DNA of 64,000 bases. Origin: Luzula sylvatica (taxonomy: Eukaryota > Streptophyta > Magnoliopsida > Poales > Juncaceae). Positions 36,405 to 49,700 of this stretch are shown here, piece by piece. A program made the position numbers and the translations under genes. The notes under the pieces were generated by a model. That model was not told the origin of the DNA. It searched no databases and worked only from the letters and a program-made list of their open reading frames with translations. Each line of letters starts with the position of its first letter. Within the stretch, counting starts at the first letter, position 1. The DNA lies in assembly GCA_946800325.1 (NCBI GenBank), contig OX326957.1, positions 52,881,798 to 52,945,797 of the forward strand. Reading direction: 5' to 3'.

Positions 36405-37225
36405 GGTTTTGGTTTGCTGGTTGGTGTTTGTGGGGACTTTGTTTTTTAGTGTATTTTGAAGAGACTGAATTTAGGTGTAGATAAATGGTTGGTTAATTTA
36501 TGTCTGTAACTTTATTGTTGTGTTGTATGGATCTGCTTTTTGGAGTTAGTTTATATTTTTTATGGTGGTAATTTATTTGTTTCTGTTTTGCATCATTTTT
36601 TGGTACTTCTTCTTTGATTAACGCATATAATTGAATTGATTGAATGCTTGACCATGACAAAAGAAGCAAAGGGGGGAAATTAGAAGTACAATTTCAATTT
36701 CTTGTAATTTCTTGTATAGTGGGGGAAGCGTTACCTTTGCTTCTTTTGTCTATAACTTGAGCCTTCTCCATTTATATAAAAATAAAAATAAAATAAATCA
36801 CCAATTTCATTTTCTCATGGATGAGTTTTTTTATTTGGTTTCTAGTAGGTAGGGACAAACTTTTCGGCTAAGAAAGCATTACTTTTGTGGTTCTATGGAC
36901 CCAAATTTTGTTGATTTTCATTCTATATAGTTCTTTCACGATAGTGGAAAATAATTATCTTGATTTCATCATGAGTTGACACAATTATTGATGGCAATTT
37001 TGGAATTACTAAATTCAATTTTTTTACTAAACCAGCTTGAAGAACAATTTTCCAAATACAGTGAAAGTTTGCCTAAATTGAAATCAACCAAAACACGTGA
37101 ACATAATAACTATTTTCTGTTTTAATTTTGTAGGAGAAGGTTTTAATTGGGCCCCAAGCAGGGAAAAAAAAATCAAGTATGAAAATCATTTATCCCAGCC
37201 GTCCATCTAGTTTCGGTTCCTCCCC
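36405..37225 (+). other. 3' flank of the DUF641 gene and promoter of the PMEI gene
   Basis: Contains the hairpin at 36656-36750 and otherwise AT-rich sequence. No coding signal. Confidence 0.5.
36656..36750. repeat. perfect 17-bp inverted repeat (hairpin)
   Basis: GACAAAAGAAGCAAAGG and its exact reverse complement CCTTTGCTTCTTTTGTC are separated by 61 bases. It lies 250 bp after the DUF641 stop codon. It could be a MITE relic or a small-RNA-generating foldback. Confidence 0.7.
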
Positions 37226-37232
37226 TATAAAA
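37226..37232 (+). promoter_or_regulatory. TATA box of the PMEI gene
   Basis: TATAAAA in a C-rich setting, 69 bases before the start codon at 37295. Confidence 0.6.
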
Positions 37233-37294
37233 TCCCCAATTTATTCTTTTTCTTTCGATCGTGAGAGAGAGAGAGAAACAAAAATTACGAGAAA

Positions 37295-37891
37295 ATGAAA
37301 ATATCCAAGTTGCCATTACTAGTCCTCCTTATATCCATATTCTTCATTTTAGCCACTTCCTCATCAAACCCGTCAGATTTCATTCGCCGGTCATGCAGCA
37401 CGACTCAATATCCAGACGACTGCTACAAGTCACTCATCAACTACGCGCCATCTGTACGTCGCAGTCCGCGCCAACTTGCCAATGCTGCTCTATCTGTCAG
37501 TATAAGCCGGGTCCGGTCTGTCTCCACTACCGTGAACCAGTTATCAGCCAGACCAAAACCGAACGGTTCGGCCGAACCCAACCGGTCTAAAGAAGACGGA
37601 GCGGTTCAAGATTGTGTGGAGAGTTTGAATGATTGTTTGGACCAGTTGATGCAATCGGTTCGTGAGATGATCCGGATGGGTCGGGCCAAGAGTGCCCGGT
37701 TCAAGAGGCACTTGTGCAATGTACAAACCAAGGTCAGTGCAGCCCTGACTTATCTGACCACATGTTCCGACTCGGTGACACTATCATCTGGGCCCCGAGT
37801 TAAGAGCGCGATATGTAAGGAAGTTGTTCCGGCGACGAAAGCAACGAGCAATGCACTGGCTTTGGTGAATCAGCTCGCAAAGCTGACGTAA
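37295..37891 (+). CDS. secreted pectin methylesterase/invertase inhibitor-like protein (PMEI domain)
   Basis: Intronless, 198 residues. Hydrophobic signal peptide at residues 1-22 (KLPLLVLLISIFFILATS), so it should enter the apoplast. The first conserved Cys pair is C34/C43 in RRSCSTTQYPDDCYKSL, as in the PMEI N-terminal hairpin. Then 'AVQDCVESLNDCLDQL' (C107, C114) replaces the usual DCxExYxDA. 'LTYLTTCSDS' (C157) is the AALTxxxTC motif, and the end is a Leu/Ala helix. Family members block pectin methylesterases in the cell wall or invertases. The 85-100 stretch is Pro/Asn/Ser-rich and there are extra Cys. The target enzyme cannot be told from sequence. The start gives a normal signal peptide. 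Confidence 0.9.
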   Translation: MKISKLPLLVLLISIFFILATSSSNPSDFIRRSCSTTQYPDDCYKSLINYAPSVRRSPRQLANAALSVSISRVRSVSTTVNQLSARPKPNGSAEPNRSKEDGAVQDCVESLNDCLDQLMQSVREMIRMGRAKSARFKRHLCNVQTKVSAALTYLTTCSDSVTLSSGPRVKSAICKEVVPATKATSNALALVNQLAKLT

Positions 37892-38379
37892 ACTTAAATT
37901 CGTAGTTTTCGAGATATCAATGCGGACCTTTTTCCAAAATTTAATTAATATATATTATATATGGTATGTATTTTTGTGTTTATAGAGGAGAAAATATATA
38001 GTAAACTAATGTTGCGTTATTGTGTTGCCAATGCATGTAAAATTTAATTAAATAATGCATCAAGTTTTGAGGATGAGAGTAAAATTTCTCTGTAGCTTTT
38101 ATGAGTTGGGTTCTGGTCAACATATTACACATAAAAATTGCACAATTACCTAATTAAGTGTATTAAAAATAAATGTTTATTTTTATATAGAAGCTCTTTT
38201 AGAACTAAAAGAAATATTTCCTTAATTATTCAATTTTAGCACCTTCAATTTGCTTTGTTTCAAATTAACAATTAACAATCTACGTGCATGCTTTGACCAG
38301 CTTTGATCTTATCACTTGTTACCTTTGCTTCACTTGCAAAAATGTTTGTTCCCATTTCCCATGGCATTACCCGCATGCA
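37892..38379. other. 3' flank of the PMEI gene
   Basis: AT-rich, ends with the hAT target-site copy CGCATGCA (38372-38379). Nothing else seen. Confidence 0.6.
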
Positions 38380-38415
38380 CAGGCCGGTCCCGAGTTTTTG
38401 AAGACCCGAGACCCA

Positions 38416-38950
38416 TTATTGAAAACGGACTCCATAATTATCATTTAAAAAAATTTTTTTTAAAAACAATAAAAATATTTGTTTAACCATACAAAATAAA
38501 ACAAACAAAACATATTTTTTTAATATTTTAGCATTACAAATTATATGAAAAATACCGAGTATAGTGCTTATATGAAAAATGCCTACTCTTCTCCTTATTA
38601 TCACTACGAAATTTAATGTCATTCTTTCTAATAGGCCCCTTTCAACTAACAAATCTCTTAATTTTTGATCAATTACATCCCAATTAATTGGATCATCAAT
38701 ATCTCGTAATGAAAAATCCACATTCACAACAAAATTTCCTTCGCCATCCTCGTTCTCGATCAATTCTTCGTCTTTCTCTTCTATTTCCTCCTCCACTCTC
38801 AATTCTTCGTCTTCAATCCATGCATCAATTTCATTCTCCAAGTTATCTTCGACCGAGGTTGTCGCAAAAAATTTGTTAATCGCTCCCCTTTGAGAATTGA
38901 TCAATGTCTCAAATCTTTGTTTTTTTTTCGTTTTTGATAACCGGATGGAA
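38416..38950 (-). pseudogene. hAT transposase N-terminal fragment (TTF/ZMYM-like)
   Basis: On the minus strand: 'FETLINSQRGAINKFFATTS', a long acidic stretch, then 'DDPINWDVIDQKLRDLLVER'. The order 'KRKx...SQxGAIxKF...DPxNWxxxDxxxRDxLVExG' is the start of plant hAT transposases of the TTF-type zinc-finger (ZMYM1-like) group. The reading frame before it is broken at an A run near 38925, and after it the transposase sequence is lost. The catalytic and dimerisation domains are absent. Confidence 0.65.
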
Positions 38951-39537
38951 CAATCTAATTCCTAAATAAGATAAATACAAAAAATTAACTAATTGAATAA
39001 TTAAGTAATTGATAGTTTATAAAAAAATCTGGACCAAATCGCTTCAAATTGAAGAATGCACAATCAAATTGGACCAAAATCTGGACATAATCAACAAATT
39101 GAACCAAAATCTGGACACAATCAACAAATTGGACAATGCACAATCAACAAATCTGGACCAATTACTCAAAAAACAGATTTATAAAAAAAAAATAGCAATT
39201 TCTAGGGTTTAAGGTTACCGCCGGTTCGTTCAATTTCGCCGGCGTCAGGAGGAGACGAACTTCTGGAGCCTGGAGGCACGACGACTGCCACTGGAGGCAC
39301 GACTTCTGGAGAAGATGGACTTCCGGCGTCAGGATCCGCTCCAGCCGTCAATCGCGAGCTTCAGGCGGAGGTCGCGAGCTCCTCAGGAGAGAAATCGCCG
39401 TTTCTTTTTTTTCTTTTTTTTTTCTGCTTTGAGAAATAGACGGAGAGAGAGAGAATGGATATTTAGATTATTGGGTTCGGGTCCGTGTATGATCACGGGT
39501 TTGGATCATAATGGGTTGCGGATCATAATGGATTGTG

Positions 39538-40736
<1,199 letters not shown>

Positions 40737-40815
<79 letters not shown>
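40737..40815. repeat. (TA)n microsatellite
   Basis: About 39 TA units between the nested element and the right end of the hAT element. Confidence 0.95.
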
Positions 40816-40819
<4 letters not shown>

Positions 40820-40892
40820 TGGACCCCTCAAAATATTGGACCCTAGACCCGGGGCTCGTTTGCCTACCCGTTAGGCCGGCCCTGCGCATGCA

Positions 40893-42119
40893 CGTCACCT
40901 TTTCTTGTTTATTTATCTACCTTGTTTATTTATTTATGTGCCCATTGTCGGAGGTGGCAATCAGGTCGGGTCATCGGGTCGTGGATCGTTCAATATGCGG
41001 ATTATTCGGTTTCGAATAGTTTCGAATTTCAGATTATTTCGGTTTGCGAGTTGTTCGGTTTCGGATCGTTTTCGATTACTAAACATCTTGTTTATTCATT
41101 CTACATATTTTATTGACAACACAAATTATTTTTTGTACATGATACATTATTATGTTCATTGCACAATATCAATATTTACTTTTGTATTTTTTTATTTTTC
41201 AAGGGATTGGAGATGCAAATGGCACTTAAATCGGAGGTGGATATCAGCCTCTAATTGAAAGTAATGACATAATTACTCTGTAAATAATTGAAACTATACA
41301 TAAAATCAATTAATTACATTGAGATAATAACACTCAAAAGTTTTTGTCACAAAAATTGTATTTTCAACTTTTCAGTAAAGAGTTATCATAATCGAATCAC
41401 CAGAAAATAGTGAACTTAAAAAATCAATATAAGTTGCCTTAGTGGCTTATTCATAGTTACATAAATCTCCACAAAAAAAAAATGCTGATATAATTTTCAA
41501 TTTTTTTTCATGATTTAGTCATTGGAGGAAACCAATTCACGCAAAAAAATATTACAATTATCTTCTTACATTTTAAAAATTGTAATCTAGCATTTACATG
41601 CTATATCCATTATAAGGGCTTGATGAATAGGCTAATTAGACATTTCGAAAAAGAAAAAAATTATGAATATACCACTGCAAAATGCTGGAATATTGGTTGT
41701 TGATTTCTTTATGAAAACAAATTGTTTGTGATAAATAAAGATCCTTACGTGTCCTAGGACAATTTTTGCTGCTTTATCTAATAATCTAGTACGTTTTGAA
41801 TCTAAAACTGCAATTTGTCCAGCACTTAAGAACACCGTTGCCTTCTCAAGGTGAACAAAAAGGATCAACATTTATTTTGGTTCAAACGTAAGATTTTAAA
41901 TTTAAATTTTAAATCATATTTACTTTTACCAAATTGTATAAGAATTTACATGAAAATTCTCGAGATTGAGTTTCTCTGTTATCCCCTTTGTTAGTGATTT
42001 CTCATCAAGCCCGTAACTAAAAAGAAATCAATTTACTATATTTTAATATAAGAAAGTTATCAAACTAATAATTTTAGGTGTAAATAATAAGAAAAAAATA
42101 CAAACCTTCCATACAAAAG
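40893..42119. other. intergenic, AT-rich
   Basis: No supported gene on either strand. 40960-41090 contains 'cgggtc...gatcgttc...ggtttcggat' phrases of unknown origin. Confidence 0.5.
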
Positions 42120-42520
42120 TTATTTTTCGATATAAACTTAACATCAATTAAAGGCCGCCAACTACCGATAAATTTTCTGCGAAACATTTGTATGTTGTGG
42201 CATTCCTGATTAATGGAAATTGGTATTATTTCGATGATGTTGATTTACCGGATAATGTTAATGGGGGCGCAAACCTGGGATTATATAGATATCAAATCTT
42301 ACCGGATGTAACAAATTTTCAAAAAGACAGTTTTAGTACTTGCATAAATAGTCTTGAAAGAGCGTCGTATACTAGAAACGTCAGGGTTTTGGCAGTTTTA
42401 ATACTTGCACAAATTTTCGATGATGTTGATTCAAAAATATATTATTTATTTATTTTGTTATTTGAGAATACCAAGAACATGTTCTTCGTCACCATATTGT
42501 TCCTCTAATGTGCTTTTAAG
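42120..42520 (+). pseudogene. possible ribosome-inactivating-protein-like fragment, copy 1
   Basis: Encodes a segment with 'YVVAFLINGNWYYFDDVDLP', then 'GLYRYQILPDVTNFQKD' and 'INSLERASYTRNVRVL'. The order beta strand, YVVxFxxxGxWYYF.D, then an alpha-helical stretch resembles the N-terminal half of plant rRNA N-glycosidases (RIP, known toxins), but the match is from memory and weak. The frame closes at 42506 after drifting into unrelated sequence. About 80% similar to copy 2. No complete or catalytic domain is present. Confidence 0.35.
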
Positions 42521-43025
42521 CAAGAACATGTACAATGGATGAATCAATTGTTCGAGTAACATGGTGGAATCAATTGAAACGACATTGTTTCTTTTTCAAA
42601 AATATCAGAAAGATCTGTCAACTCTATAGATAAAATTCTTTTGCGTTGTTTATTTTTCAAAAATATCAGAAATCCTTTTATCTGTTAAATTTATAGATCA
42701 AATTTAATGTATGTTTTTCATGTCCTAAATTTGTAAATCAAATTTCATGTATGTTAAATCTTTACATCAAATTAGCTAATTCATTTTTCATGTCTCAAAT
42801 TATCTAATCTGAATTAAAGTTCTCAAATTATCTTTTTCTCTTGTACTTAACACGGGATGATAGGAATAAATTATTTCCACCCAGAAATTGAATTTATCGA
42901 AGGCGACATCCTTCGAAGATCAAAAACGCAGATATTTGGAATGAATCGAGTCGGTAATTCAAGAGTTTCTTCAATTATCAAGCTTAATTATTCGACAAGG
43001 CAGTAATAAGAGCCTAATTTTAGCG

Positions 43026-43720
43026 TTGATGAGTGTGGATGATCAAAACTCATTTTTCGATATAAACTTAACATCAATTGAAGGCCGCCAACTACCGGTT
43101 ACGTTTTCTGTGAAAAAATTGTATGTTGTGACATTCCTAATTAATGGAAATTGGCATTATTTCGATGATGTTGATTTACCGGATAATGTTAATGTGGGCG
43201 TAAATTTGGGATCATGTAGATATCAAATCTTACCGGATGTAACTGATTTTCAAAAAGGTAGTTTTAATACTTGCATAAATAGTCTTGCTAAGGCGTCGTA
43301 TACTAGGAACGTCAGGGTTTTGGTAGTGACAGCTCAAGCCCAAACGATAGGGTTTTAGTAAAAAAATAAAGGTTTTGGTAGTGACAGCTCACCACAAAAC
43401 GTTAGTATTTTGGTAAAAAAATATATATATATTACAAAAAAAAGGTAAAAATAAGTTCAGTTTTTTGGAAGGAATAGCTCGAAATTATTACATTAGAGAG
43501 GCCGAAATGAAAGACCCAAATTATTACAAAAAAGAAGTCAAAATGGGCGGACCAAACTATTGAAGCCAGGATTTGAGTGTGATAACTAAGAAAAATAAAA
43601 TAAAAATGAAGTCAATATTTCGAAAATATATTATTTATTTATTTGTGATTTGAGAATAGCAAAAACCTGTTCTTGGTCACCATATTGTTCCTCTCATGCC
43701 CTTTTAATATCTTCTTTTGT
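43026..43720 (+). pseudogene. possible ribosome-inactivating-protein-like fragment, copy 2
   Basis: 110-codon frame 43026-43358, 'DINLTSIEGRQLPVTFSV', 'LYVVTFLINGNWHYFDDVDL', ending 'RVLVVTAQAQTIGF'. In RIPs the last stretch would be the active-site helix, where a Glu-Ala-Ala-Arg-Phe type motif is expected; here Glu is missing, so catalytic activity is unlikely. Duplicate of 42120-42420. The shared 3' flank of copy 1 (42422-42520) reappears at about 43605-43720 after a 250-bp insertion that contains small internal duplications. Upstream (42880-43000) also looks weakly coding. Identity uncertain. Confidence 0.35.
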
Positions 43721-44384
43721 TAATCTCTCTTATTTAAAATTGTAGATAAAATAAATAATTATTTCAGAATAATTAAATTTGCCTAAAAAGAAAACTAATT
43801 AAATGTAAAAAATGCGCCATAGATCGGAGAGGATAGGGCGGATGAAAGCATAATAATGTCCACCGTGAACGCCTCCGCAATGCACACGCTGAATAAGAAA
43901 AAAACAATTGATCAATTGATTAACTAATTAACCACTTTTGTTACTAAAGAATATTGATTGTACCACTAAAATATACCTATGAAGATTATAAAGGTTGCGA
44001 ACTCTGGTATCCGCATCAGGAGAAAAATATTTTCGATGCCACGTCATCCTAATGGTTGCGAAGTGCTTGCCGGGCTTAGGAAAAGTGTCTTCTCGTATGC
44101 CTTCAGTTTAGCTTTCACCTAATCTATGGTAGAGAAACAAGGAGATGGTCTTAAATTGTCAATCCATCAAGAAAAAAAAAATGAGTAATTGTACAAATTT
44201 TTAATGAATGGAAACAATAAATGGAGACTTACGAGCCCTCTCTGTTTTTTCAAAAACATTTTTTTGTCAATTATCATCACATATTACTTTAGGAAAGCGA
44301 AAAACAATGATTTGTAAGTTAGATTTAAGGATTTTTCAGATTTATTTAACTTTCATATTTTCAAGGTTGTTTATTGTTTTTAAT
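43721..44384. other. intergenic, AT-rich
   Basis: No gene supported. Ends at the LINE target-site copy. Confidence 0.5.
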
Positions 44385-44752
44385 AATAACATGTACAACG
44401 ACGACTGGCGACTGCAGCTCGAGGGGCGACGGCGACTAGCGAAGGTGACTGGAACCCTAGACGACCGGAGCGGCGACTCGAGGGCCGACGGCGACTGGCG
44501 ACTGACTCAGTAGCAAGCGACGGCGACTCCGTGGCGTGCGACTCAACAGCGGGCGACTCCAGCGATCACCATCGTGTTCCTCTTTCGCATTTGTTTCTCC
44601 TTTCATCTTAACCAGTGGACTTTTCTCACGCTCTTGACCTGAATTAAGTCCTTTTCTTCACACAAAATTACTATTCTGATTACTAATATACATACGTCAG
44701 ACCAATTGAGATCGTCTCTGCGACGGTGCCTCGAGGATTCCGCGGCAAGTCC

Positions 44753-46777
44753 ATGGCGAGCCCCCGGCGACAACTGCTTCCCTCTTGGATAACTAGCCCT
44801 ATCCAGGCGGCGACGAAAACACCGAGAAAGGGTAGACTTCGATCGATCCCTAATGGTGACGGGTGGTTTTTATTGACAAGACAACCCTCTGAGCCCTCCT
44901 CAACATCAATAGCCTCCCCTGCCTCTCAATCCCTTCTCCCTCTTCCTTTTACCCCCCTCCTCTCCCTCACTCAAGCCCCATCAACAGACAAGGGTAAGCA
45001 AGCAATGTCCTTCTTGGATGAGGAAGACAACCGGACCCGGACTTACGCGCGGGTAGTCAGAGATCCGGCCCCCACGGGTTTCATGGCCGAGGCTCGAAAA
45101 GGTAGAGCAAATTTCGGGTTAGATCCTCTCGAGCACGCCAACTCAAAGAAAATGCCGGAACCGGAACCGAAACGCCTCTCATGGCCTCCAAACAATAAAC
45201 CCGAATGGCAAGACCTATGCCGCAAGTGCCTAGTCACGGGACACCCAACCGAGCAATGCCGCAAGCCGAGAGCGTGTGTCAATTGCCGTCTTCCCGGACA
45301 CATCGCAAAATATTGCCCCAAGAAAAATCCGAGAAAGGCATCCGTTCGGTTTCGGTTTCAAGAGGCGGGACAAAACGCTTCGGGAGACAAAGAGAAGGAT
45401 ATTGGATCGGGTAAGGGTCTTTTTACCATGGAAATTTTTGCGGATATTTTTGTGGATATCCAAAATAAAATTCAAGAAGCGATAGAGCGCGCTCTCATCG
45501 CAAAGGAAATTCAATCGATCTCGAAATTCAAAGGGGCCGAACATATTGCGACAAACGAGTGGTTGAGCGTTATCTCGGCAAACTCTTCGGAGTTGGAAGA
45601 ACACACCAACCTCTCCGGAAAAGTCACCATTGATAGATCTTTATTCCATCAACTATGGACTCTCGCGGGTGAAGGACTCAAGGTGAACCCCGAGGCATCC
45701 CCCATGCTAATCGGCGAGATAGGTCGGCAAGCGCTCCATGACTCCGGCATCATCAAAGATTTAATTGCAAAGGAAAAAGAGGCGGGGACCGACAAGTTGG
45801 TGAGCGTACATACAAGATCCGTCGACGCCGGACCGAGCAAGAAAAGGAAGGAGGACAACCGCCTTTATGTCTCCCAAACCGAGACATTATCGATCAACCC
45901 CAACGGGCCGGTACTCGCTCCAAACACCCGATCCAATCTCGACAAGGACCCCTCGCATCAATCCGACGGAGCAACAAGTGAGACTCCAACCGAGGAAGGT
46001 TTAAATATCCTTCTATCCTCAATTAAAAATAATATGAAACCTCAAAGAAAAATCACAAGGGCTAAAGGCAACGACAAAAATTCTCCAACCACCATTGTGG
46101 CCGAGGGGGACCCGACCCGAGAAATACCCAACCCAATCGGGAGGTCTAGCACCCGCCCAAAAAAATTAACGACCAAATTAAAGGAAAATTTGTCATCTTT
46201 GGAGAAAGCAAATAAGGAAACCGAGAACAAAATAGGCAAAAACAAAAAAAAAACTAGGGCAAAAACGCTAATCAAACAGCTAAGAAAAGAGGAAATCTTC
46301 GAAAATCCTCTTACTCCCGATTTAATTTTGAAAATACACGATGCGTTAGAGATTCCCCCCACCCTCCTAGTTCTAAAGGAAAACGAATTAATAGACCTCG
46401 AAAAAATTAATTCCAATGACCGTCCCTCGACGTTGCGGGCCGAACCGACTATGAAAATTAAGGAAAAGGAACAAAAAGGAAAAAAGAAAAAAAATTTAAT
46501 CATAAAAAACAAACTAACAAATTTTCTTGTCCGTTCAAAAAATAAGCAAAGCAAATTCTCAAAAATTAAAATTACACACCCAACTAATTCACCTTCTTCT
46601 TATTTACTTAAAGGGAAAAAAGTTTCAAGGGATTTGATCAAGGAAGTTAACGAAAGAGAGAAAATAATGGAAGAGGACGAGGAAGACGAGTTCTTCAAAG
46701 AGGCCGAAATGGAAGGAGACATGGAAATAGAGGAACGAGACGACTACAGCGATGAGCCGGTCGTCTCAAAGGACTAA
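44753..46777 (+). CDS. LINE ORF1, nucleic-acid-binding protein with two CCHC knuckles
   Basis: 674 residues from the ATG at 44753 (MASPRRQLLPSW); the open frame extends a little upstream from a GTG. Residues about 155-195 hold two zinc knuckles, C-x2-C-x4-H-x4-C, CRKCLVTGHPTEQC and CVNCRLPGHIAKYC. The rest is low complexity, very Lys/Glu-rich toward the C-terminus (coiled-coil-like, KxxxxKKK runs) and ends acidic. L1 ORF1 proteins coat the element RNA and are needed for retrotransposition. Intact open frame. Stop lies 11 bases before ORF2. A classic RRM was not recognised by eye. Confidence 0.88.
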   Translation: MASPRRQLLPSWITSPIQAATKTPRKGRLRSIPNGDGWFLLTRQPSEPSSTSIASPASQSLLPLPFTPLLSLTQAPSTDKGKQAMSFLDEEDNRTRTYARVVRDPAPTGFMAEARKGRANFGLDPLEHANSKKMPEPEPKRLSWPPNNKPEWQDLCRKCLVTGHPTEQCRKPRACVNCRLPGHIAKYCPKKNPRKASVRFRFQEAGQNASGDKEKDIGSGKGLFTMEIFADIFVDIQNKIQEAIERALIAKEIQSISKFKGAEHIATNEWLSVISANSSELEEHTNLSGKVTIDRSLFHQLWTLAGEGLKVNPEASPMLIGEIGRQALHDSGIIKDLIAKEKEAGTDKLVSVHTRSVDAGPSKKRKEDNRLYVSQTETLSINPNGPVLAPNTRSNLDKDPSHQSDGATSETPTEEGLNILLSSIKNNMKPQRKITRAKGNDKNSPTTIVAEGDPTREIPNPIGRSSTRPKKLTTKLKENLSSLEKANKETENKIGKNKKKTRAKTLIKQLRKEEIFENPLTPDLILKIHDALEIPPTLLVLKENELIDLEKINSNDRPSTLRAEPTMKIKEKEQKGKKKKNLIIKNKLTNFLVRSKNKQSKFSKIKITHPTNSPSSYLLKGKKVSRDLIKEVNEREKIMEEDEEDEFFKEAEMEGDMEIEERDDYSDEPVVSKD

Positions 46778-46788
46778 ACAAGGTTTTC

Positions 46789-49700
46789 ATGTTTTGTACG
46801 AACCTTAATATTTTATCGTGGAATGTAAGAGGCTTAGGCCTTCGAGGAAAATGTAGCTTAGTTAAGGATATTATTTCTAAATCCAAGGCGAATGTGATTT
46901 GCCTCCAAGAAACAAAATGGGCGCTAGCTAGCGAATTCCAAAATCGCCAAGTCTTGCCGCGTCGATATAAAATGGCCCTAACAAAGGAAGCCGTCGGCTC
47001 AAAGGGCGGGCTATTGGTGGCATGGGACGACAAATGCTCTTTCGTAGACCACTCCATCTCGGCCTCATGCCTAACCGTCACCTTAGCCGATGAAAAAGGA
47101 AACACTTTTAAAATTATAAATACATACGGCCCCTCAACGCCTAGGGGAAAGGACGAATACATCGACGAAATTCGGTCCCTTAAGGACGGCCAAGAAAATC
47201 CGTGGATACTAATCGGGGATCTCAACTTAATAAGGGCACGCGAGGACACAACGTCTAATAATATAAACACACGCCTCATACTAAAACTTGACGAGGCCGT
47301 TGATGCGGCCCAATTAATCGAAATCCCATTAATTGGAAGGAGATTCACGTGGTCCAATAATAGAGCCAACCCAACTCTAGCGCGTCTAGACCGAGCCTTC
47401 ATCTCTAAACACCATTTTTTCGACAATGCGGTAATCTCCCTCAATGACCTCCCGATGGTAACCTCCGACCACTCCCCCATTCTACTCTCCATAAAACACC
47501 TTAGGCCGAGGACACCAAAACTTTTCCGATTCGAGCGGGCATGGCTACCCCTCCCATCCACACGGGAAATTGTCAACGCCTCATGGCCGAAAGACCTCCG
47601 AGACCAAAGGGACCCCCTAGTCCGACTCCAATTGGGGCTCAAAAAATCGAGAGGAAAATTCAAGGAATGGGCAAAGATACACTTCAAGCCGAATAAAATA
47701 GTGCAAGATTGCAAACTATTGATCAAGATTCTCGATTTGGCCGAAGAATCGAGGACGCTCTCCTTAGACGAGAGGCGTCTAAGAATCTCGTCAAAGGAAA
47801 AACTTTTTGATTTGATAAATCAAAAAGAGGTCATTTGGCAACAAAGGAGCTCGTGCACATGGCTTAAATTAGGCGATAAAAATTCCAAATATTTCCATGC
47901 AATAGCCTCCGCGAGAAATAAAGGAAATAAAATAGGGTTCATTCAAGTGAACAACATAGAAATAACGGAACCAGATTTGATCCGAGCCAACTTTGACGCC
48001 TACTATGAAGACTTATTAGGCCGCTCTCCTCACGACCCTACGCCCGACCATCACCCCTCGGCTGACCATCCCGGAAATGAGGGGCCACCCCATGCGGAAG
48101 AACTAAGGGACTTAGTCGATCCATTCTCGGGTGAGAAAATAAGGAGGACTATCATGGACATGAAAAAAGGAAAGGCGGTAGGAACCGAGGGATATCCCAT
48201 AGAATTCTATCAACAACACTTCGACGTGTTTGAGCCAATTTTCATGGGTCTCTTCCAAAAATTCTTTTCGAACGAATTAAGGTTACACGGTCTCAACGAG
48301 GCGTCCATCTCTCTTATACCAAAAAAAGAGGGGGCCAAGGAAATGAAAGATTTTAGACCAATTAGTGTAATCAACACGATAGGAAAGATTGTAGCCAAAG
48401 TGCTAGCAAATCGACTCCAACCGAAAATGGAAGCGCTAATTCATCGTGATCAAGCGGCTTTCATTAAAAAAAGATCAATCGGGGAGGTTTTCCTATCGGC
48501 ACGAGAGAGATTAAGCGCGGCCCACAAAAGAAAGATACCCACGATCATGTTTAAAATCGACTTTAACAAAGCTTTCGACACAATATCGTGGACCTATTTA
48601 CAAAAAGTGCTAAATGACTGCGGCTTCCCACCAAGATGGAACCGATGGCTTGCCGACCTATTATCCTCGGCCTCGTCGCGGGTCAAAATAAACGGGGTAC
48701 TAGGAACAAAATTTCAACATAAAAGGGGAGTAAGGCAAGGCGACCTGTTATCCCCAATGATTTTTAATCTAGTGGCCGACTTTCTCCAACTCTTCATCCA
48801 ACGAATAAATCACCTAATGAACTCGCCCGCTAGATTTGCAACAAGGGCGTTCCAATACGCGGATGACACAATTCTCTTCGTCGAGGCCGATCCGTCAAAT
48901 CTCAAAATCCTATCGTATGCATTGACGCTTTTCCAAAGCGTGTCGGGCCTCCGTATTAATTTGGAAAAGTCCAAATTCGTACCAATAGCCATCCCGCCCG
49001 AGCTACATGGCCTAATAACGCGGATCCTAACTTGCGACAAACAAGAGCTCCCAATCACGTACCTTGGCATGCCCCTAAATGTCAAAAAACCGAGGAAAAT
49101 CGATTTCATCCCGCTAATAAAAAAATGCGAAACCGACTATCGGGGTGGAAAGGAAAGTGTTTATCGCTAGGCGGCCGACTAGTTCTAGCAAAGTCGGTCC
49201 TCAACGCGATTCCCACCTATTTTATGCAATGTTTCAAATTGCTGAAATGGGTGACCAAGGAAATGAAGAGAGTGACACGTAATTTTCTTTGGCGATGCGA
49301 CAAAAATTGCCTCGGCGGACATTGCCTCGCCAAATGGGCAAAAATTTGTCTACCAAAGGAAAATGGAGGTATCGGTCTTCTCGATTTGGAGACACACAAC
49401 AATGCTCTTCTCCTCAAATGGCTATGGAAATTGACTCTCAATCAAGATGACATGTGGGACTCCACCATAAAGGAAATATACGGTATCCAAAGAGCCTCCG
49501 ACATCCTCTCCATCCCCGATTCACAAGCCTCCTACTTCGTCAAAGACTTACAAAAACTAGTCCCTCTTTTTCGAGTGGCATCGTCGGCCGACCCACAAAC
49601 CGGGTGTCCCCTTTGGCTTGACCGTGACAAATTCTCCACCTCGACCACTTATCGATTCTTCATCAACCCCGGAATTCTCCAAAGATGGAACGAATCTTTA

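Noticed and set aside
44726..44752. Upstream GTG start for LINE ORF1
   Set aside because: The ATG at 44753 is in frame 27 bases later and is the ordinary start.
46695..47726. 343-codon minus-strand open frame
   Set aside because: It is a shadow of LINE ORF1/ORF2, whose endonuclease motifs are on the plus strand.
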